Shown: piece by piece, positions 18,375 to 26,650 of the stretch | How the letters are laid out: every line of letters begins with the position of its first letter | How positions within the stretch are numbered: the first letter of the stretch is position 1 | From: Cellulosimicrobium cellulans | GTDB lineage: Bacteria; Actinomycetota; Actinomycetes; Actinomycetales; Cellulomonadaceae | NCBI RefSeq assembly: GCF_007679345.1 | Contig: NZ_VEGH01000006.1 | Coordinates: 62,001-126,000, forward strand | Direction: 5' to 3' | DNA: 64,000 nt | Notes under the pieces: generated by a model | The model's input: only the letters and a program-made list of their open reading frames with translations | What the model was told of the DNA's origin: nothing | Database searches by the model: none | Made by a program: the position numbers and the translations under genes

Positions 18375-18922
18375 GGCGCCACCTCGGCGGCGCCGGCCCC
18401 GACCAGCGGCCAGGCGGCGTCCTTGTCCGAGATCACCGTCACCGGCACGGGCCACTCGATGCCGAACGCGGCGTCGTCGTACCGGAAGCCCTGCTCGCCC
18501 TCGGGGGTGTACGGGCCGCTGACCTGGTAGATCACCTCGGTGTCGTCGGCCAGGGTCTGGTACCCGTGCGCGACGTACGGCGGGATGAACAGCGCGCGGC
18601 GGTTGGCGGCGGTGAGCTCGACCATCACGTGCGCCCCGTAGGTCGGGGAGTCCGGGCGGACGTCCACGGCCACGTCGACGATCGCGCCGGCGGTGCATCG
18701 GACGAGCTTGCCCTCGGCGTACGGCGGCACCTGGCGGTGCAGGCCGCGCAGCGTGCCGGCCACGTGGTTGTACGACAGGTTGCACTGCGCGACGGTCGTG
18801 TCCAGGCCGTGCGCCTCGAACTCGGTCGTGTCGAACGTCCGGGCGAAGAACCCCCGGTCGTCCGAGCGGAGCTCGAGGTCGACGATCATCACGCCGTCGA
18901 CGGCGGTCGGGGTGTACTTCAC
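18371..18922 (-). CDS. dTDP-4-dehydrorhamnose 3,5-epimerase-like (RmlC family)
   Basis: 183 residues, a full-length RmlC-type cupin. It shows RGFFARTFD, the catalytic-His region LRGLHRQ (the family usually has LRGLHYQ), KLVRCTAGAIVDVAVDVR and HGYQTLADDTEVIYQVSGPYTPE with the catalytic Tyr. It probably epimerises C3 and/or C5 of a 4-keto-6-deoxy sugar. Its neighbours encode a CDP-glucose synthase rather than dTDP-glucose enzymes, so the natural substrate may be CDP-linked; that is an inference. The GTG start at 18922 overlaps the SDR stop by 4 bp. Confidence 0.85.
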   Translation of the reverse strand: MKYTPTAVDGVMIVDLELRSDDRGFFARTFDTTEFEAHGLDTTVAQCNLSYNHVAGTLRGLHRQVPPYAEGKLVRCTAGAIVDVAVDVRPDSPTYGAHVMVELTAANRRALFIPPYVAHGYQTLADDTEVIYQVSGPYTPEGEQGFRYDDAAFGIEWPVPVTVISDKDAAWPLVGAGAAEVAP

Positions 18923-19947
18923 GGGTTCACCGTCCAGAACAGCTGCGGGTCCACCTGGCCGGTCTTGAGCAGGTGCTCGATCTGCGCCAGGCGGGTGTGG
19001 CCGCGCCCGGTGAAGGTCTCGGTGTCGAGCTGGATCTGCTCGAACACCCGGTGCAGCTGCGCGGCGCCGGCGGCGGCGTCCCAGTCGGTCTCGAAGCCGG
19101 GGAGCACCTCGCGGATCTTCGCGAACGACACGCGGTACGACCGGTTGTCCGCACTCGGCTCGCCGAACGACACCTCGCAGCCGGGGAACTCGGCCCCGAC
19201 CGTCTCGGCGATCTCGCGCACCGTGTAGTTGTTGGAGTCCGCGCCGACGTTGAGCACCTGCGCGTGCACGTCCTCGCGCGGGGCGTCGAGCACCGCGCGG
19301 ATCGCCTTGGCGATGTCCAGGCCGTGCACGAGCGGGCGCCACGGCGTGCCGTCGGAGGTCATCGCGATCCGGTGCGTCGTCCAGGCCAGACCGGCCAGGT
19401 TGTTCAGCACGATGTCGAACCGCTGCCGCGGGGACGCGCCGAACGCGGTGGCGTTGCGCAGGAACGTCGGGGAGAAGTCGTCGTCGGCCAGCGCCGTGAC
19501 GTCCCGCTCGACCAGGGCCTTGCACCGGGCGTAGGCGGTCTGCGGGTCGGTCGGGCTGGTCTCGTCGACCGTGCCGTCGGCGACGCCGTAGACCGAGCAG
19601 GACGACATGTACACGAACCGCGAGACCCCGGCGCGCTTGGCGGCCGAGGCCAGCGCCACCGACCCGTGGTGGTTGATGTCGTACGTGACCTCGCCGATCC
19701 GGTCGCCGATCGGGTCGTTCGACAGCTCGGCCATGTGGACCACCGCGTCGAACCCGGCCAGGTCGTCCGGCGTGACGTGCCGGATGTCCTTGACGAGCGT
19801 GTGCGGGGTCTCGTGGACGCCGTTGTAGAGCCAGCCGTTCTTGTAGTAGCCGGTGTCGAGGCCGGTGACCTCGTCGCCGCGGCCCAGCAGCGTCGGTGCG
19901 AGCAGGCTGCCGAGGTAGCCCTCGGTGCCGGTGACCAGGATGCGCAC
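18919..19947 (-). CDS. Extended SDR NAD-dependent sugar epimerase/dehydratase
   Basis: 342 residues. The NAD-binding motif VTGTEGYLGS is at the N-terminus; the catalytic Ser lies in YMSSCSVYG and the Tyr-Lys pair in TAYARCKALVE. The Asp-Glu pair (STDEVYG) of classical sugar 4,6-dehydratases is replaced by SSCSVYG, so it reads as an epimerase or reductase. It lies 4 bp downstream of the cytidylyltransferase gene and presumably acts on the same CDP-sugar. An ATG start is used. Product sugar is unknown. Confidence 0.8.
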   Translation of the reverse strand: MRILVTGTEGYLGSLLAPTLLGRGDEVTGLDTGYYKNGWLYNGVHETPHTLVKDIRHVTPDDLAGFDAVVHMAELSNDPIGDRIGEVTYDINHHGSVALASAAKRAGVSRFVYMSSCSVYGVADGTVDETSPTDPQTAYARCKALVERDVTALADDDFSPTFLRNATAFGASPRQRFDIVLNNLAGLAWTTHRIAMTSDGTPWRPLVHGLDIAKAIRAVLDAPREDVHAQVLNVGADSNNYTVREIAETVGAEFPGCEVSFGEPSADNRSYRVSFAKIREVLPGFETDWDAAAGAAQLHRVFEQIQLDTETFTGRGHTRLAQIEHLLKTGQVDPQLFWTVNP

Positions 19948-19951
19948 GCGC

Positions 19952-20776
19952 TCAGTCCTCCCAGATCTTCCAGGGGGCGCGACCTGCGTCCCACAGTCCG
20001 TTCAGCTCCGTCCAGTCACGGAACGTGTCCATGCCCATCCAGAAGCCCTCGTGCTCGTAGACCGACAGCTGCCGGTCCCGCGCGAGCTGCTGCAGCGGCG
20101 CGCTCTCGAGCATCACCGCCGGGTCGTCGTCGAGGTACTTGTCGACGAACTCCCGCTCGAAGAGGAAGAACCCGCCGTTGACCCAGCCGTCGGCGAGCGT
20201 CGGCTTCTCGTTGAACTCGACGACCGTGTCGCCCTCGACGCGCATCTCGCCGTAGCGGCTGGACGGGTGCACGCCGGTGAGCGTCCCGAGCAGGCCCTGC
20301 TCGACGTGGTGCCGGAGGGCGCCCGTGATGTCCACGTCGCCGATGCCGTCGCCGTAGGTGAGCGCGAACCGGTCGGCGTCGAGGTGCTGGGCGACCCGGC
20401 GGATGCGCGCGGCGGTGGCCGTGGTCAGCCCCGTCTCGACGAACGTGATCTCCCAGTCCTCCTTGGCGGCGGTGCCGTGGAAGACGGGCTCGGACCCCGT
20501 GCCGTCGCCGCCCAGGTGCAGCGTGAAGTCCGACGTCAGGTGCCGGTAGTCCAGGAAGTACTGCTTGATCAGGTCGCTCTTGTACCCGAGCGCCAGCACG
20601 AACCGGCGGAAGCCGTGCTCGCTGTACGTCTTCATGATGTGCCAGAGGATCGGCCGGCCGCCGATGTCGACCAGCGGCTTGGGCAGCTTCTCGCTGGCCT
20701 CGCGGAGACGCGTCCCCATGCCGCCGCACAGGATCACCACCGGGATGTCGGCGGGCGACAGGTCGCCTGCGGTCAT
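19952..20776 (-). CDS. rfbF: Glucose-1-phosphate cytidylyltransferase
   Basis: 274 residues, normal family length. It has the nucleotidyltransferase signature VVILCGGMGTRLREASEKLPKPLVDIGGRPI (residues about 14-44), YGDGIGDVDI near residue 140 for metal binding, and WVNGGFFLFEREFVD. It resembles RfbF/DdhA rather than RmlA and would make CDP-glucose from CTP and glucose-1-phosphate, the entry to CDP-dideoxy or branched sugars. It is the first gene of a leftward four-gene cassette; motif copy c lies about 100 bp upstream. No CDP-glucose 4,6-dehydratase (RfbG) or RfbH gene follows in this window. Confidence 0.88.
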   Translation of the reverse strand: MTAGDLSPADIPVVILCGGMGTRLREASEKLPKPLVDIGGRPILWHIMKTYSEHGFRRFVLALGYKSDLIKQYFLDYRHLTSDFTLHLGGDGTGSEPVFHGTAAKEDWEITFVETGLTTATAARIRRVAQHLDADRFALTYGDGIGDVDITGALRHHVEQGLLGTLTGVHPSSRYGEMRVEGDTVVEFNEKPTLADGWVNGGFFLFEREFVDKYLDDDPAVMLESAPLQQLARDRQLSVYEHEGFWMGMDTFRDWTELNGLWDAGRAPWKIWED

Positions 20777-20872
20777 GGCTCCTCCTCGGACGGGGGGTGT
20801 GGGATGGCGCCGCGATCGCGCCGCGGCAGCCCCGAGGCTAGTCCGGGCATTTCATGCCAGACAGGTACTAAC

Positions 20873-20896
20873 GGGTGAAAACCGGACATATCACCC
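20873..20896 (-). promoter_or_regulatory. Polysaccharide-locus motif, copy c
   Basis: A 24-bp element: GGGTGA and TCACCC arms around a loop that reads TATGTCCGGTTT leftward, toward rfbF, whose start is about 97 bp away. It has the same length and arm placement as copy e. A smaller inverted repeat (GGCAT, TTC, ATGCC at 20846-20858) lies between it and the gene. Confidence 0.65.
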
Positions 20897-21018
20897 CCCT
20901 GGGTCCGCCGGGGTGGGGTGGGGTCCCCCGGGTGGCCCACGCCCGCTCCGTGGGCCGGCTCGGCGGGGGCGCCGCGCGGGCCGTCCGGGGGCGGTGGGGC
21001 GAAACCTGTCGAGCGTTC

Positions 21019-21046
21019 GGGTGAAAAGCCCCAAATCGGACAAACC
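21019..21046 (+). promoter_or_regulatory. Polysaccharide-locus motif, copy d
   Basis: GGGTGAA, 7 bases, then AAATCGGACAAACC on the plus strand, about 80-107 bp before the deacetylase start. With copy c it occupies the 349-bp divergent region between rfbF and the deacetylase gene. Both copies have the same orientation on the chromosome, so one faces its gene and the other faces away. Nothing else recognisable is present in that gap. Confidence 0.55.
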
Positions 21047-21125
21047 GGGCCTGGTGGTGCGAGCACACTGTCGTCCGGCGGGCCCGCCTGCGGGGACGCC
21101 GGACGGATGCGAGGGGGGAAGGTCG

Positions 21126-21965
21126 ATGGTCGTCGAGAAGCCGGCGCTGCACCGGGGTGCCCGTCCCGCACCGCGGGTCCCGGGGGAGATCCTGGTCCTG
21201 CGGCGGGACCTCGGGGAGTTCGGGGCACCCGCGCCACGTCCGCTGCCCGACCGGGCCGCGCTGCGCCTCGCCCGGCCGCTGCTCCGCGGCCTCGCGCCCA
21301 CGGCGTGCGTGCACACCGCCGACGCGGTCGCGGCCCTGACGTACGACGACGGCCCGCACCCCGACCACACGCCCGGCCTGCTCGACGTGCTCGCCGACCG
21401 CGGCCTGCGCGCCACCTTCTTCGTCCTGGCGGACGCCGCCGAGGCGCACCCGGACCTGGTGCGTCGCCTCGTCGCCGAGGGCCACGAGCTCGCCCTGCAC
21501 GGCCCGGACCACGGCCGGCTCAACCGGCTGCCGGACGCCGAGGCGGTCCGCGTGGTCGCCGACGCCCGGCACCGCGTCGAGGCGGTGGCCGGCGTGCCCG
21601 TCACGCTGTTCCGCCCGCCGTACGGGGCGCACCGGCCCGGGTCGCTGCGGGGCTGGACTCGCTCCGGGCTCGACGTCGTCATCTGGTCCGGCTGGGCGCA
21701 GGACTGGGTCGACGCACCCGTCCAGGACGTCGCGGACCGCGCCCGCGCGGCGCTGCACCCCGGGGGCATCCTGCTGCTGCACGACACCCGGGCGGACCCC
21801 GAGACGCTCGGCGCCGGCGAGGAGCTGCCCCGGTTCGACCGGGCCGCGGTCACCGCCGCGCTGGTCGACCCGCTGCTCGAAGCGGGCTGGTCGTTCGACA
21901 CCGTCGGCGGCCTCCTGGCCCGGTACCCCCGGGTCCGGACCGTGTTCCGGGAGCTGATGTCGTGA
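21126..21965 (+). CDS. Polysaccharide deacetylase (NodB domain, CE4)
   Basis: 279 residues. All NodB motifs are visible: TYDDGPH (motif 1, catalytic Asp and metal Asp), HGPDHGRL (motif 2, metal His pair), RPPYGAH (motif 3), WSGWAQDW (motif 4) and LLHDT (motif 5, catalytic His). CE4 enzymes remove N- or O-acetyl groups from polysaccharides. No signal peptide or membrane anchor is evident, so it may act on a cytoplasmic or lipid-linked intermediate. The ATG follows AGGGGGGAAGG. It is translationally coupled (4-bp overlap) to the following GT2 gene. Confidence 0.88.
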   Translation: MVVEKPALHRGARPAPRVPGEILVLRRDLGEFGAPAPRPLPDRAALRLARPLLRGLAPTACVHTADAVAALTYDDGPHPDHTPGLLDVLADRGLRATFFVLADAAEAHPDLVRRLVAEGHELALHGPDHGRLNRLPDAEAVRVVADARHRVEAVAGVPVTLFRPPYGAHRPGSLRGWTRSGLDVVIWSGWAQDWVDAPVQDVADRARAALHPGGILLLHDTRADPETLGAGEELPRFDRAAVTAALVDPLLEAGWSFDTVGGLLARYPRVRTVFRELMS

Positions 21966-23317
21966 CCGGGCTCCGGGACGGCGTCGCGCGCCCCGCGGGC
22001 GTCGAGCTCACCGTCGTCATCGCCGCCTTCGACGCCGAGGCCACCCTCGGCGAGCAGCTCGACGCGCTCGCGGCGCAGTGCGCGCCGTTCGGCTGGGAGC
22101 TGGTCGTCGCGGACAACGGCTCCACCGACGGCACCGCGGACCTCGCCCGTTCCTACGCGGACCGGCTGCCCGTCCGGGTCGTCGACGCCTCCGCCACCCG
22201 CGGCGCGGGCGCCGCCCGCAACGTCGGCGTGTCCGTCGCGCGCGCCCCGCTGGTCGCGTTCTGCGACGCGGACGACGTCGTCGGCGACGGCTGGCTCGTC
22301 GCGATGCGGACCGCCCTGCGCACGCACGCGTTCGTCGCCGGCCGGTTCGACGGCGAGCGGCTGAACACGCCGCGCGTGCTCCGGTCGCGCACCGTCCCCC
22401 AGACGGCGGGGCTGCAGGAGTCGACCCGGCTGCCCGGGCTGCACGCCGCCGGGGCCGGGAACATGGGCATCCGCGCGGACCTGTTCCGCGCGGTCGGCGG
22501 GTTCGACCCCGGCTGCCTGTTCCTGGAGGACACCGACCTGTGCTGGCGGGTGCAGCTCGCCGGGGTGCCGCTGACCTGGGTGCCGGAGGCCGTGCTGCAC
22601 GTGCGGCTGCGCGGGAGCGTGTGGTCCTCGGCGCAGCAGGGCTACCACTACGGCACGGGTGAGCGCTGGCTCGCGCTGCGGTACCGGGAGCAGGAGGACC
22701 GGCTGCGGGCCCTCGCGGCTGCGGGGGTGGCGGCCGGCGTGCCGGCTGGTGTGCCCGCCGCGGCGGACCAGGGCGGCGCCGGCCGGGCGGCGGGCTCGCT
22801 CGCGGGCGCGGCGTTCGCGGGCGCGGCCGTCGGCATGGCGATGGCGGACCCGGCGCTCGCCGGCGGCCTGGTCCCGGCGGGTCAGCTCGCGGCCGGCGCG
22901 GCGCTCACCGGCGCCGGTCTCACCGGGGCGGGCCTCGCGGCGACGGGCGGTGGCCCGCACCGGCCGGGCGCCGCGCGCGCGGCCCGCCGGCTCGCGGCGA
23001 CGGGCGGCGACCTGCTGCGCGTGCGCTCGCTCGGCGACCTCGGGCGCTGGTCGTGGGACGTCGGCTGGGGCGTCGGGTACGCCTTCGGCCGCGTCGACCC
23101 GCCGGCGCCGGTGCGGGCGCCCGGCGTGGCGTCGGCGCCCGGTGCCGCCGCACCCGGTGCCGCCGCACCCGGTGCCGCCGCGCCCGGTGCCGCCGCGCCC
23201 GGTGCCGCCGCACCCGCTGCCGCCGCGCCCCGTGCGGGGACGTCCGTGCCCGCGCCGGCCCCGTCCGTCGTGCCGGGGCCCGCGGCCGCGACGTCCCGGC
23301 GGCAGGGCGCCGCCTGA
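21962..23317 (+). CDS. GT2-family glycosyltransferase with long Ala/Pro-rich tail
   Basis: 451 residues. The GT2 core spans about residues 14-240: LTVVIAAFDAEATLGEQLDAL, LVVADNGSTDGTADLA, the DxD-type FCDADDVVGDGW and GGFDPGCLFLEDTDLCWRVQL. The Ala/Gly-rich segment 250-330 is probably disordered or membrane-associated. A second conserved block, GDLLRVRSLGDLGRWSWDVGWGVGYAFG, is shared with the GT2 at 27733. The C-terminus holds six near-identical 5-residue repeats. GTG start, 4-bp overlap with the deacetylase gene. The two flanking GT2 paralogues suggest an old duplication. Confidence 0.8.
   Translation: MTGLRDGVARPAGVELTVVIAAFDAEATLGEQLDALAAQCAPFGWELVVADNGSTDGTADLARSYADRLPVRVVDASATRGAGAARNVGVSVARAPLVAFCDADDVVGDGWLVAMRTALRTHAFVAGRFDGERLNTPRVLRSRTVPQTAGLQESTRLPGLHAAGAGNMGIRADLFRAVGGFDPGCLFLEDTDLCWRVQLAGVPLTWVPEAVLHVRLRGSVWSSAQQGYHYGTGERWLALRYREQEDRLRALAAAGVAAGVPAGVPAAADQGGAGRAAGSLAGAAFAGAAVGMAMADPALAGGLVPAGQLAAGAALTGAGLTGAGLAATGGGPHRPGAARAARRLAATGGDLLRVRSLGDLGRWSWDVGWGVGYAFGRVDPPAPVRAPGVASAPGAAAPGAAAPGAAAPGAAAPGAAAPAAAAPRAGTSVPAPAPSVVPGPAAATSRRQGAA
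23138..23227 (+). repeat. 15-bp tandem repeat coding for PGAAA units, six copies
   Basis: Six head-to-tail copies of CCCGGTGCCGCCGCA, with A or G at the last base; the last copy has one further change. It lies in frame within the C-terminal tail of the GT2 at 21962. Near-identity at synonymous sites suggests recent expansion, so copy number may vary between strains. Confidence 0.9.
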
Positions 23318-23320
23318 GCC

Positions 23321-23360
23321 GCGGCGCCGGGCCCGCGCCCCCCTCGCGGCCCGGCGCCGC
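23321..23360. terminator. Bidirectional hairpin terminator
   Basis: A perfect 13-bp stem (GCGGCGCCGGGCC with GGCCCGGCGCCGC) and 14-base loop, three bases after the rightward GT2 stop and 92 bp beyond the end of the convergent oxidoreductase gene. It can serve both genes. The rest of the 134-bp gap shows nothing else. Confidence 0.6.
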
Positions 23361-23451
23361 ACCCGCGCGCGCCCGCGCGAGGTGCCCCACCCGCGACGGT
23401 CCATCGCTGTGCGAGCGGGGCCGCCCGGGTGCGCCGCCGGTGCTGCCCGCG

Positions 23452-24672
23452 TCAGGCCGTGTGCGCCGCCGGCACCGCCGCGTCGAGCTGGTCGACGATG
23501 TGCCGCGCGATCTCCAGCGACGCCGTGGCCGCGGGCGACGGGGCGTTCAGCACGTGCACCTGCCGGCCCTCGCCCTGCAGCAGGAAGTCGTCGACGAGCC
23601 CGCCGTCGCGGCGCAGCGCCTGCGCACGCACCCCGGCGGGGGCGGGCGCCAGGTCGGCCGCGGAGATCCCCGGGACCAGCCGCGACAGGCTCCGGGCGAA
23701 GGCGCGCCGCGACAGCGACCGGCCGACCTCGGCGGCGCCGGGGACCAGGTTGCGCGCGGCGAGCCGCCACAGCCCGGGCCACGCCAGGCTGTCGGCGAGG
23801 TCGCGCGGCGAGACGTCGGTCCAGGTGTACCCCTCGCGGGCGAGCGCGAGCACCGCGTTCGGCCCGGCGTGCACGTGCCCCTCGATGCCGCGGGTGAGGT
23901 GCACGCCGAGGAACGGGAACCGCGGGTCGGGCACCGGGTAGATCAGGCCGCGGACCTGCGCCCCGGCCTCGGGGGTGAGCTCGAAGTACTCGCCGCGGAA
24001 CGGCACGATCCGCGCCTCGGGCTCCAGCCCGCACGCGCGGGCGAGCCGGTCGGCGTGCAGCCCGGCGCAGACCACCAGGGCGTCGGCCTCCCGGTCGGCG
24101 TGCGACGTGCGGATCTCGACCCGGCCGGGTGCGCCGGGGGCGTCGGGGACGGTGCGAGCGGCGAGGACCTCCTCGCCGAACAGGATCCGGCCGCCCGCTG
24201 CCTCGACGTCCGCGGCGAGCGCCCGGCACACGCCGGGGTAGTCGACGATGCCGGTGCTCTCGACCCGCAGGGCCGCGACCGCGCGGACGTGCGGCTCGTA
24301 CTCGCGCGCCTCCGTGGGGCTGAGGCGGCGCGCGGGCACGCCGTTGGCCGCGGCGCGGCCGGCGAGCTTCTCGAGCTGCGGCACCTCCGCGTCCGAGGTG
24401 GCGACGACGAGCTTCCCGCACACCTCGACCGGCACGCCCTTCGCGCGGGCGTAGTCGACCATCGAGCGCGCGCCCGCCGCGGCCATCGTCGCCTTGAGGC
24501 TGCCGGGCGCGTAGTACAGGCCCGAGTGGACGACCCCGGAGTTCCGGCCGGTCTGGTGCAGCGCCAGGCCGTCCTCCTTCTCCAGGACGGTGACCTCGTC
24601 GCCGCGCGCGGCGAGCCGGGCCGCCACCGCCAGCCCGACGATGCCCGACCCGACGACGACGACGTGGCTCAT
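23452..24672 (-). CDS. lhgO: FAD-dependent oxidoreductase, L-2-hydroxyglutarate oxidase-like
   Basis: 406 residues. An N-terminal FAD-binding motif VVVVGSGIVGLAVAARLAARG is followed by LEKEDGLALHQTGRNSGVVHSGLYYAPGS, the LhgO signature. IVPFRGEYFEL and GPNAVLALAREGY are also typical of L-2-hydroxyglutarate dehydrogenase/oxidase. The reaction would be L-2-hydroxyglutarate to 2-oxoglutarate, passing electrons to oxygen or quinone. The ATG overlaps the preceding GT2 stop by 4 bp, so it is the last gene of a glycosyltransferase operon, an odd place for a metabolite-repair enzyme. The specific substrate is inferred from family resemblance only. Confidence 0.72.
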   Translation of the reverse strand: MSHVVVVGSGIVGLAVAARLAARGDEVTVLEKEDGLALHQTGRNSGVVHSGLYYAPGSLKATMAAAGARSMVDYARAKGVPVEVCGKLVVATSDAEVPQLEKLAGRAAANGVPARRLSPTEAREYEPHVRAVAALRVESTGIVDYPGVCRALAADVEAAGGRILFGEEVLAARTVPDAPGAPGRVEIRTSHADREADALVVCAGLHADRLARACGLEPEARIVPFRGEYFELTPEAGAQVRGLIYPVPDPRFPFLGVHLTRGIEGHVHAGPNAVLALAREGYTWTDVSPRDLADSLAWPGLWRLAARNLVPGAAEVGRSLSRRAFARSLSRLVPGISAADLAPAPAGVRAQALRRDGGLVDDFLLQGEGRQVHVLNAPSPAATASLEIARHIVDQLDAAVPAAHTA

Positions 24673-25697
24673 GCCGCGGCCCTCGCCGGGACGACCGCGC
24701 GGCGGGTGGGGTCCGGGGTCGCCACACCGTCCAGCCGGTCCTGCCGCCGGGCGCGCGCCGCTGCGGGGAACCCGGCGACCAGGCCGGCGAGGTCGGCGCC
24801 GACCCGGGTGGCGACCGCCGGCGCCATGAGGCGCTCGCGGGTCGTCGGGCGGCTGCCGTCGGGGCCCGGGCGACCGAGCGCGCGCCGACCGGCGGAGCGC
24901 ACCGCACCGACCTGCGCCTTCAGGGCGGTGACGAGGTAGCGGCGCAGCACGGGCGCACCGAACCCGTAGTTGCGCGCGAGCAGCACCACGTGGTTGCGCC
25001 GCGCGTAGAACTGGTAGCGCCGGTCGAACCGCTGGCCGCCGATCCCGTACGGCGCGGCGATGTGCTCGACCACCGCGCGCGGGGCGTAGACGAGCCGGCC
25101 TCCGGCGGCGCGCAGCCGCAGCGAGATGTCCGACTCCTCGCACAGGCAGGTGCCGGGGTAGTCGCCCCGGATGCCGCCGATCGCGTCCAGCGCCGTGCGG
25201 CGGAACGACATGTTGGCGCCGAGGATGTGGTCCACCCCGATCACGCGGCCCGGGTCCGCCGCGAAGTTGCCGGTCAACGTGCCGTCCGGCAGGAACCGCC
25301 CGACCGAGCCGAGCCCGATGGACTCCTCGCCCGGGATGCCGTTGCGCGCCCGACCGCCGACCGCCACGACCTCCGGGTCGGCGTACGGCAGCACGAGCTC
25401 GTCCAGCCACTCGGGCTCGGCGAACGCGTCGTCGTCCAGGAACGCCAGGACGTCCCCGGTGGTGGCGCGCTCCCCGATCTGGCGCGACTCGGGGAGCTTG
25501 CCCCGGCCGAGGTCGTTGCGCAGGTAGACGACGCCGGGGTGCTGCGCCACCACCTCACGGGTCCGGTCGTCCGGCGACCCGTCGACCACGACGATCTCCG
25601 ACGGCGCCGTCCGCAGCGCGGCCAGGTGCCGCAGGCAGGTCTCGACGTGGTCCGGTCTGCCGTACGTCGCCACGACGACGCTCACGGTCGGGGTCAT
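24669..25697 (-). CDS. GT2-family glycosyltransferase
   Basis: 342 residues. It has the GT2 hallmarks VSVVVATYGRPDHVETCLRHL, IVVVDGSPDDRT, the acidic metal site FLDDDAFAEPEWL and GANMSFRRTALDAIGG. The CEESDISLRLRAAG segment fits the acceptor-side acidic motif. The last 80 residues are Arg/Ala-rich, possibly an amphipathic membrane-contact region. ATG at 25697, 4-bp overlap with the upstream GT2 gene, giving a tightly coupled operon. The sugar transferred is not predictable. Confidence 0.85.
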   Translation of the reverse strand: MTPTVSVVVATYGRPDHVETCLRHLAALRTAPSEIVVVDGSPDDRTREVVAQHPGVVYLRNDLGRGKLPESRQIGERATTGDVLAFLDDDAFAEPEWLDELVLPYADPEVVAVGGRARNGIPGEESIGLGSVGRFLPDGTLTGNFAADPGRVIGVDHILGANMSFRRTALDAIGGIRGDYPGTCLCEESDISLRLRAAGGRLVYAPRAVVEHIAAPYGIGGQRFDRRYQFYARRNHVVLLARNYGFGAPVLRRYLVTALKAQVGAVRSAGRRALGRPGPDGSRPTTRERLMAPAVATRVGADLAGLVAGFPAAARARRQDRLDGVATPDPTRRAVVPARAAA

Positions 25698-26650
25698 GCG
25701 GTGCTCCTCGCGGGGGTGGGCGGGGTCGGTCGCGCGGCGGGGGGCCTGCCGAGCAGAAGGGTGTGCGCGGCCACGGCCGGCGACCGGCGCAGGGCGGCGG
25801 CGCCGGCCAGCCCGGCGGCGCCCCAGTCCCGCGCGCGGGCCCGTGCGCGGGCGGTCCGGGCGGAGGACGCCGCGGAGCGCGCACGGAACCGGCGCAGGTT
25901 CTGCTCCAGGGCGGCGACCGCGGCCGCGTCCCCGGCACGGCGTGCGCCGTCGAGCGTCAGCGTGATGATCTGCTCACCGGGATCGTCCTCGGCGCGGATC
26001 GTCGCGCTGACCCCGCCGGCGTGCCGGCGGTAGCCCACGAGCGCCTCCGGCACCGCGACGAACCGGCCGAGCAGCAGCGCCCGGAGGATCAGCTCGTTGT
26101 CCTCGCCGACCCGGAACGCGGGGTGGAAGCCCCCGATCGCCTGCACCTCGTCCCGGCGGAACAGCAGCGTCACGATCCGGGGGATGTCCACCCGCCCGCT
26201 CAGGAGGTCCAGCCGGCTGCCGCGGGTGAGCGGCCAGGGCTCGTCGAGGCGCTCGCCGTCCTGGTCGACGACCCAGCCGTCGCTCGAGCACGCCGTCGCC
26301 GCAGGATCTGCGTCGAGCCGGGCCACCTGGCGGGCGAGCCGCTCGGGGTGCCACACGTCGTCGTCGTCGAGGTACGCGATCAGCTCCCCCCGTGCGACGG
26401 CCGTCCCGGCGTTGCGGGCGACGGAGACACCCCGGGGTGGCACGTGCAGGACGGTGGCGCGGTGCGCGCCCAGGACGTCGCGGACGGTCCCCTCGAGCCC
26501 CGCGCGGTCGGCCACCCCGTCGCCGACCACCACGACCTCCCAGTCGGTGAACTGCTGGTCGCGCACCGACGCGAGCGCGTCGGGCAGGTAGGGCGACCGG
26601 CGGTTGGTCGGCACGACGACGCTCACCCGCGGGCGCGTCGGGGTCGTCAT
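25694..26650 (-). CDS. GT2-family glycosyltransferase
   Basis: 318 residues. RVSVVVPTNRRSPYLPDALASV opens the GT-A domain; WEVVVVGDGVADRAG and the metal motif AYLDDDDVWHPERLA follow, with IGGFHPAFRVGEDNELILRALLLG at the acceptor side. ATG start at 26650, overlapping the stop of the upstream gene by 4 bp. The C-terminal 60 residues are Arg/Ala-rich without a recognised fold. Second gene of the leftward unit starting at 27495. Confidence 0.85.
   Translation of the reverse strand: MTTPTRPRVSVVVPTNRRSPYLPDALASVRDQQFTDWEVVVVGDGVADRAGLEGTVRDVLGAHRATVLHVPPRGVSVARNAGTAVARGELIAYLDDDDVWHPERLARQVARLDADPAATACSSDGWVVDQDGERLDEPWPLTRGSRLDLLSGRVDIPRIVTLLFRRDEVQAIGGFHPAFRVGEDNELILRALLLGRFVAVPEALVGYRRHAGGVSATIRAEDDPGEQIITLTLDGARRAGDAAAVAALEQNLRRFRARSAASSARTARARARARDWGAAGLAGAAALRRSPAVAAHTLLLGRPPAARPTPPTPARSTA

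Noticed and set aside
20846-20858. GGCAT-TTC-ATGCC as a separate operator
   Set aside because: Five-base arms around three bases are expected by chance often enough; no second copy was found in the locus.
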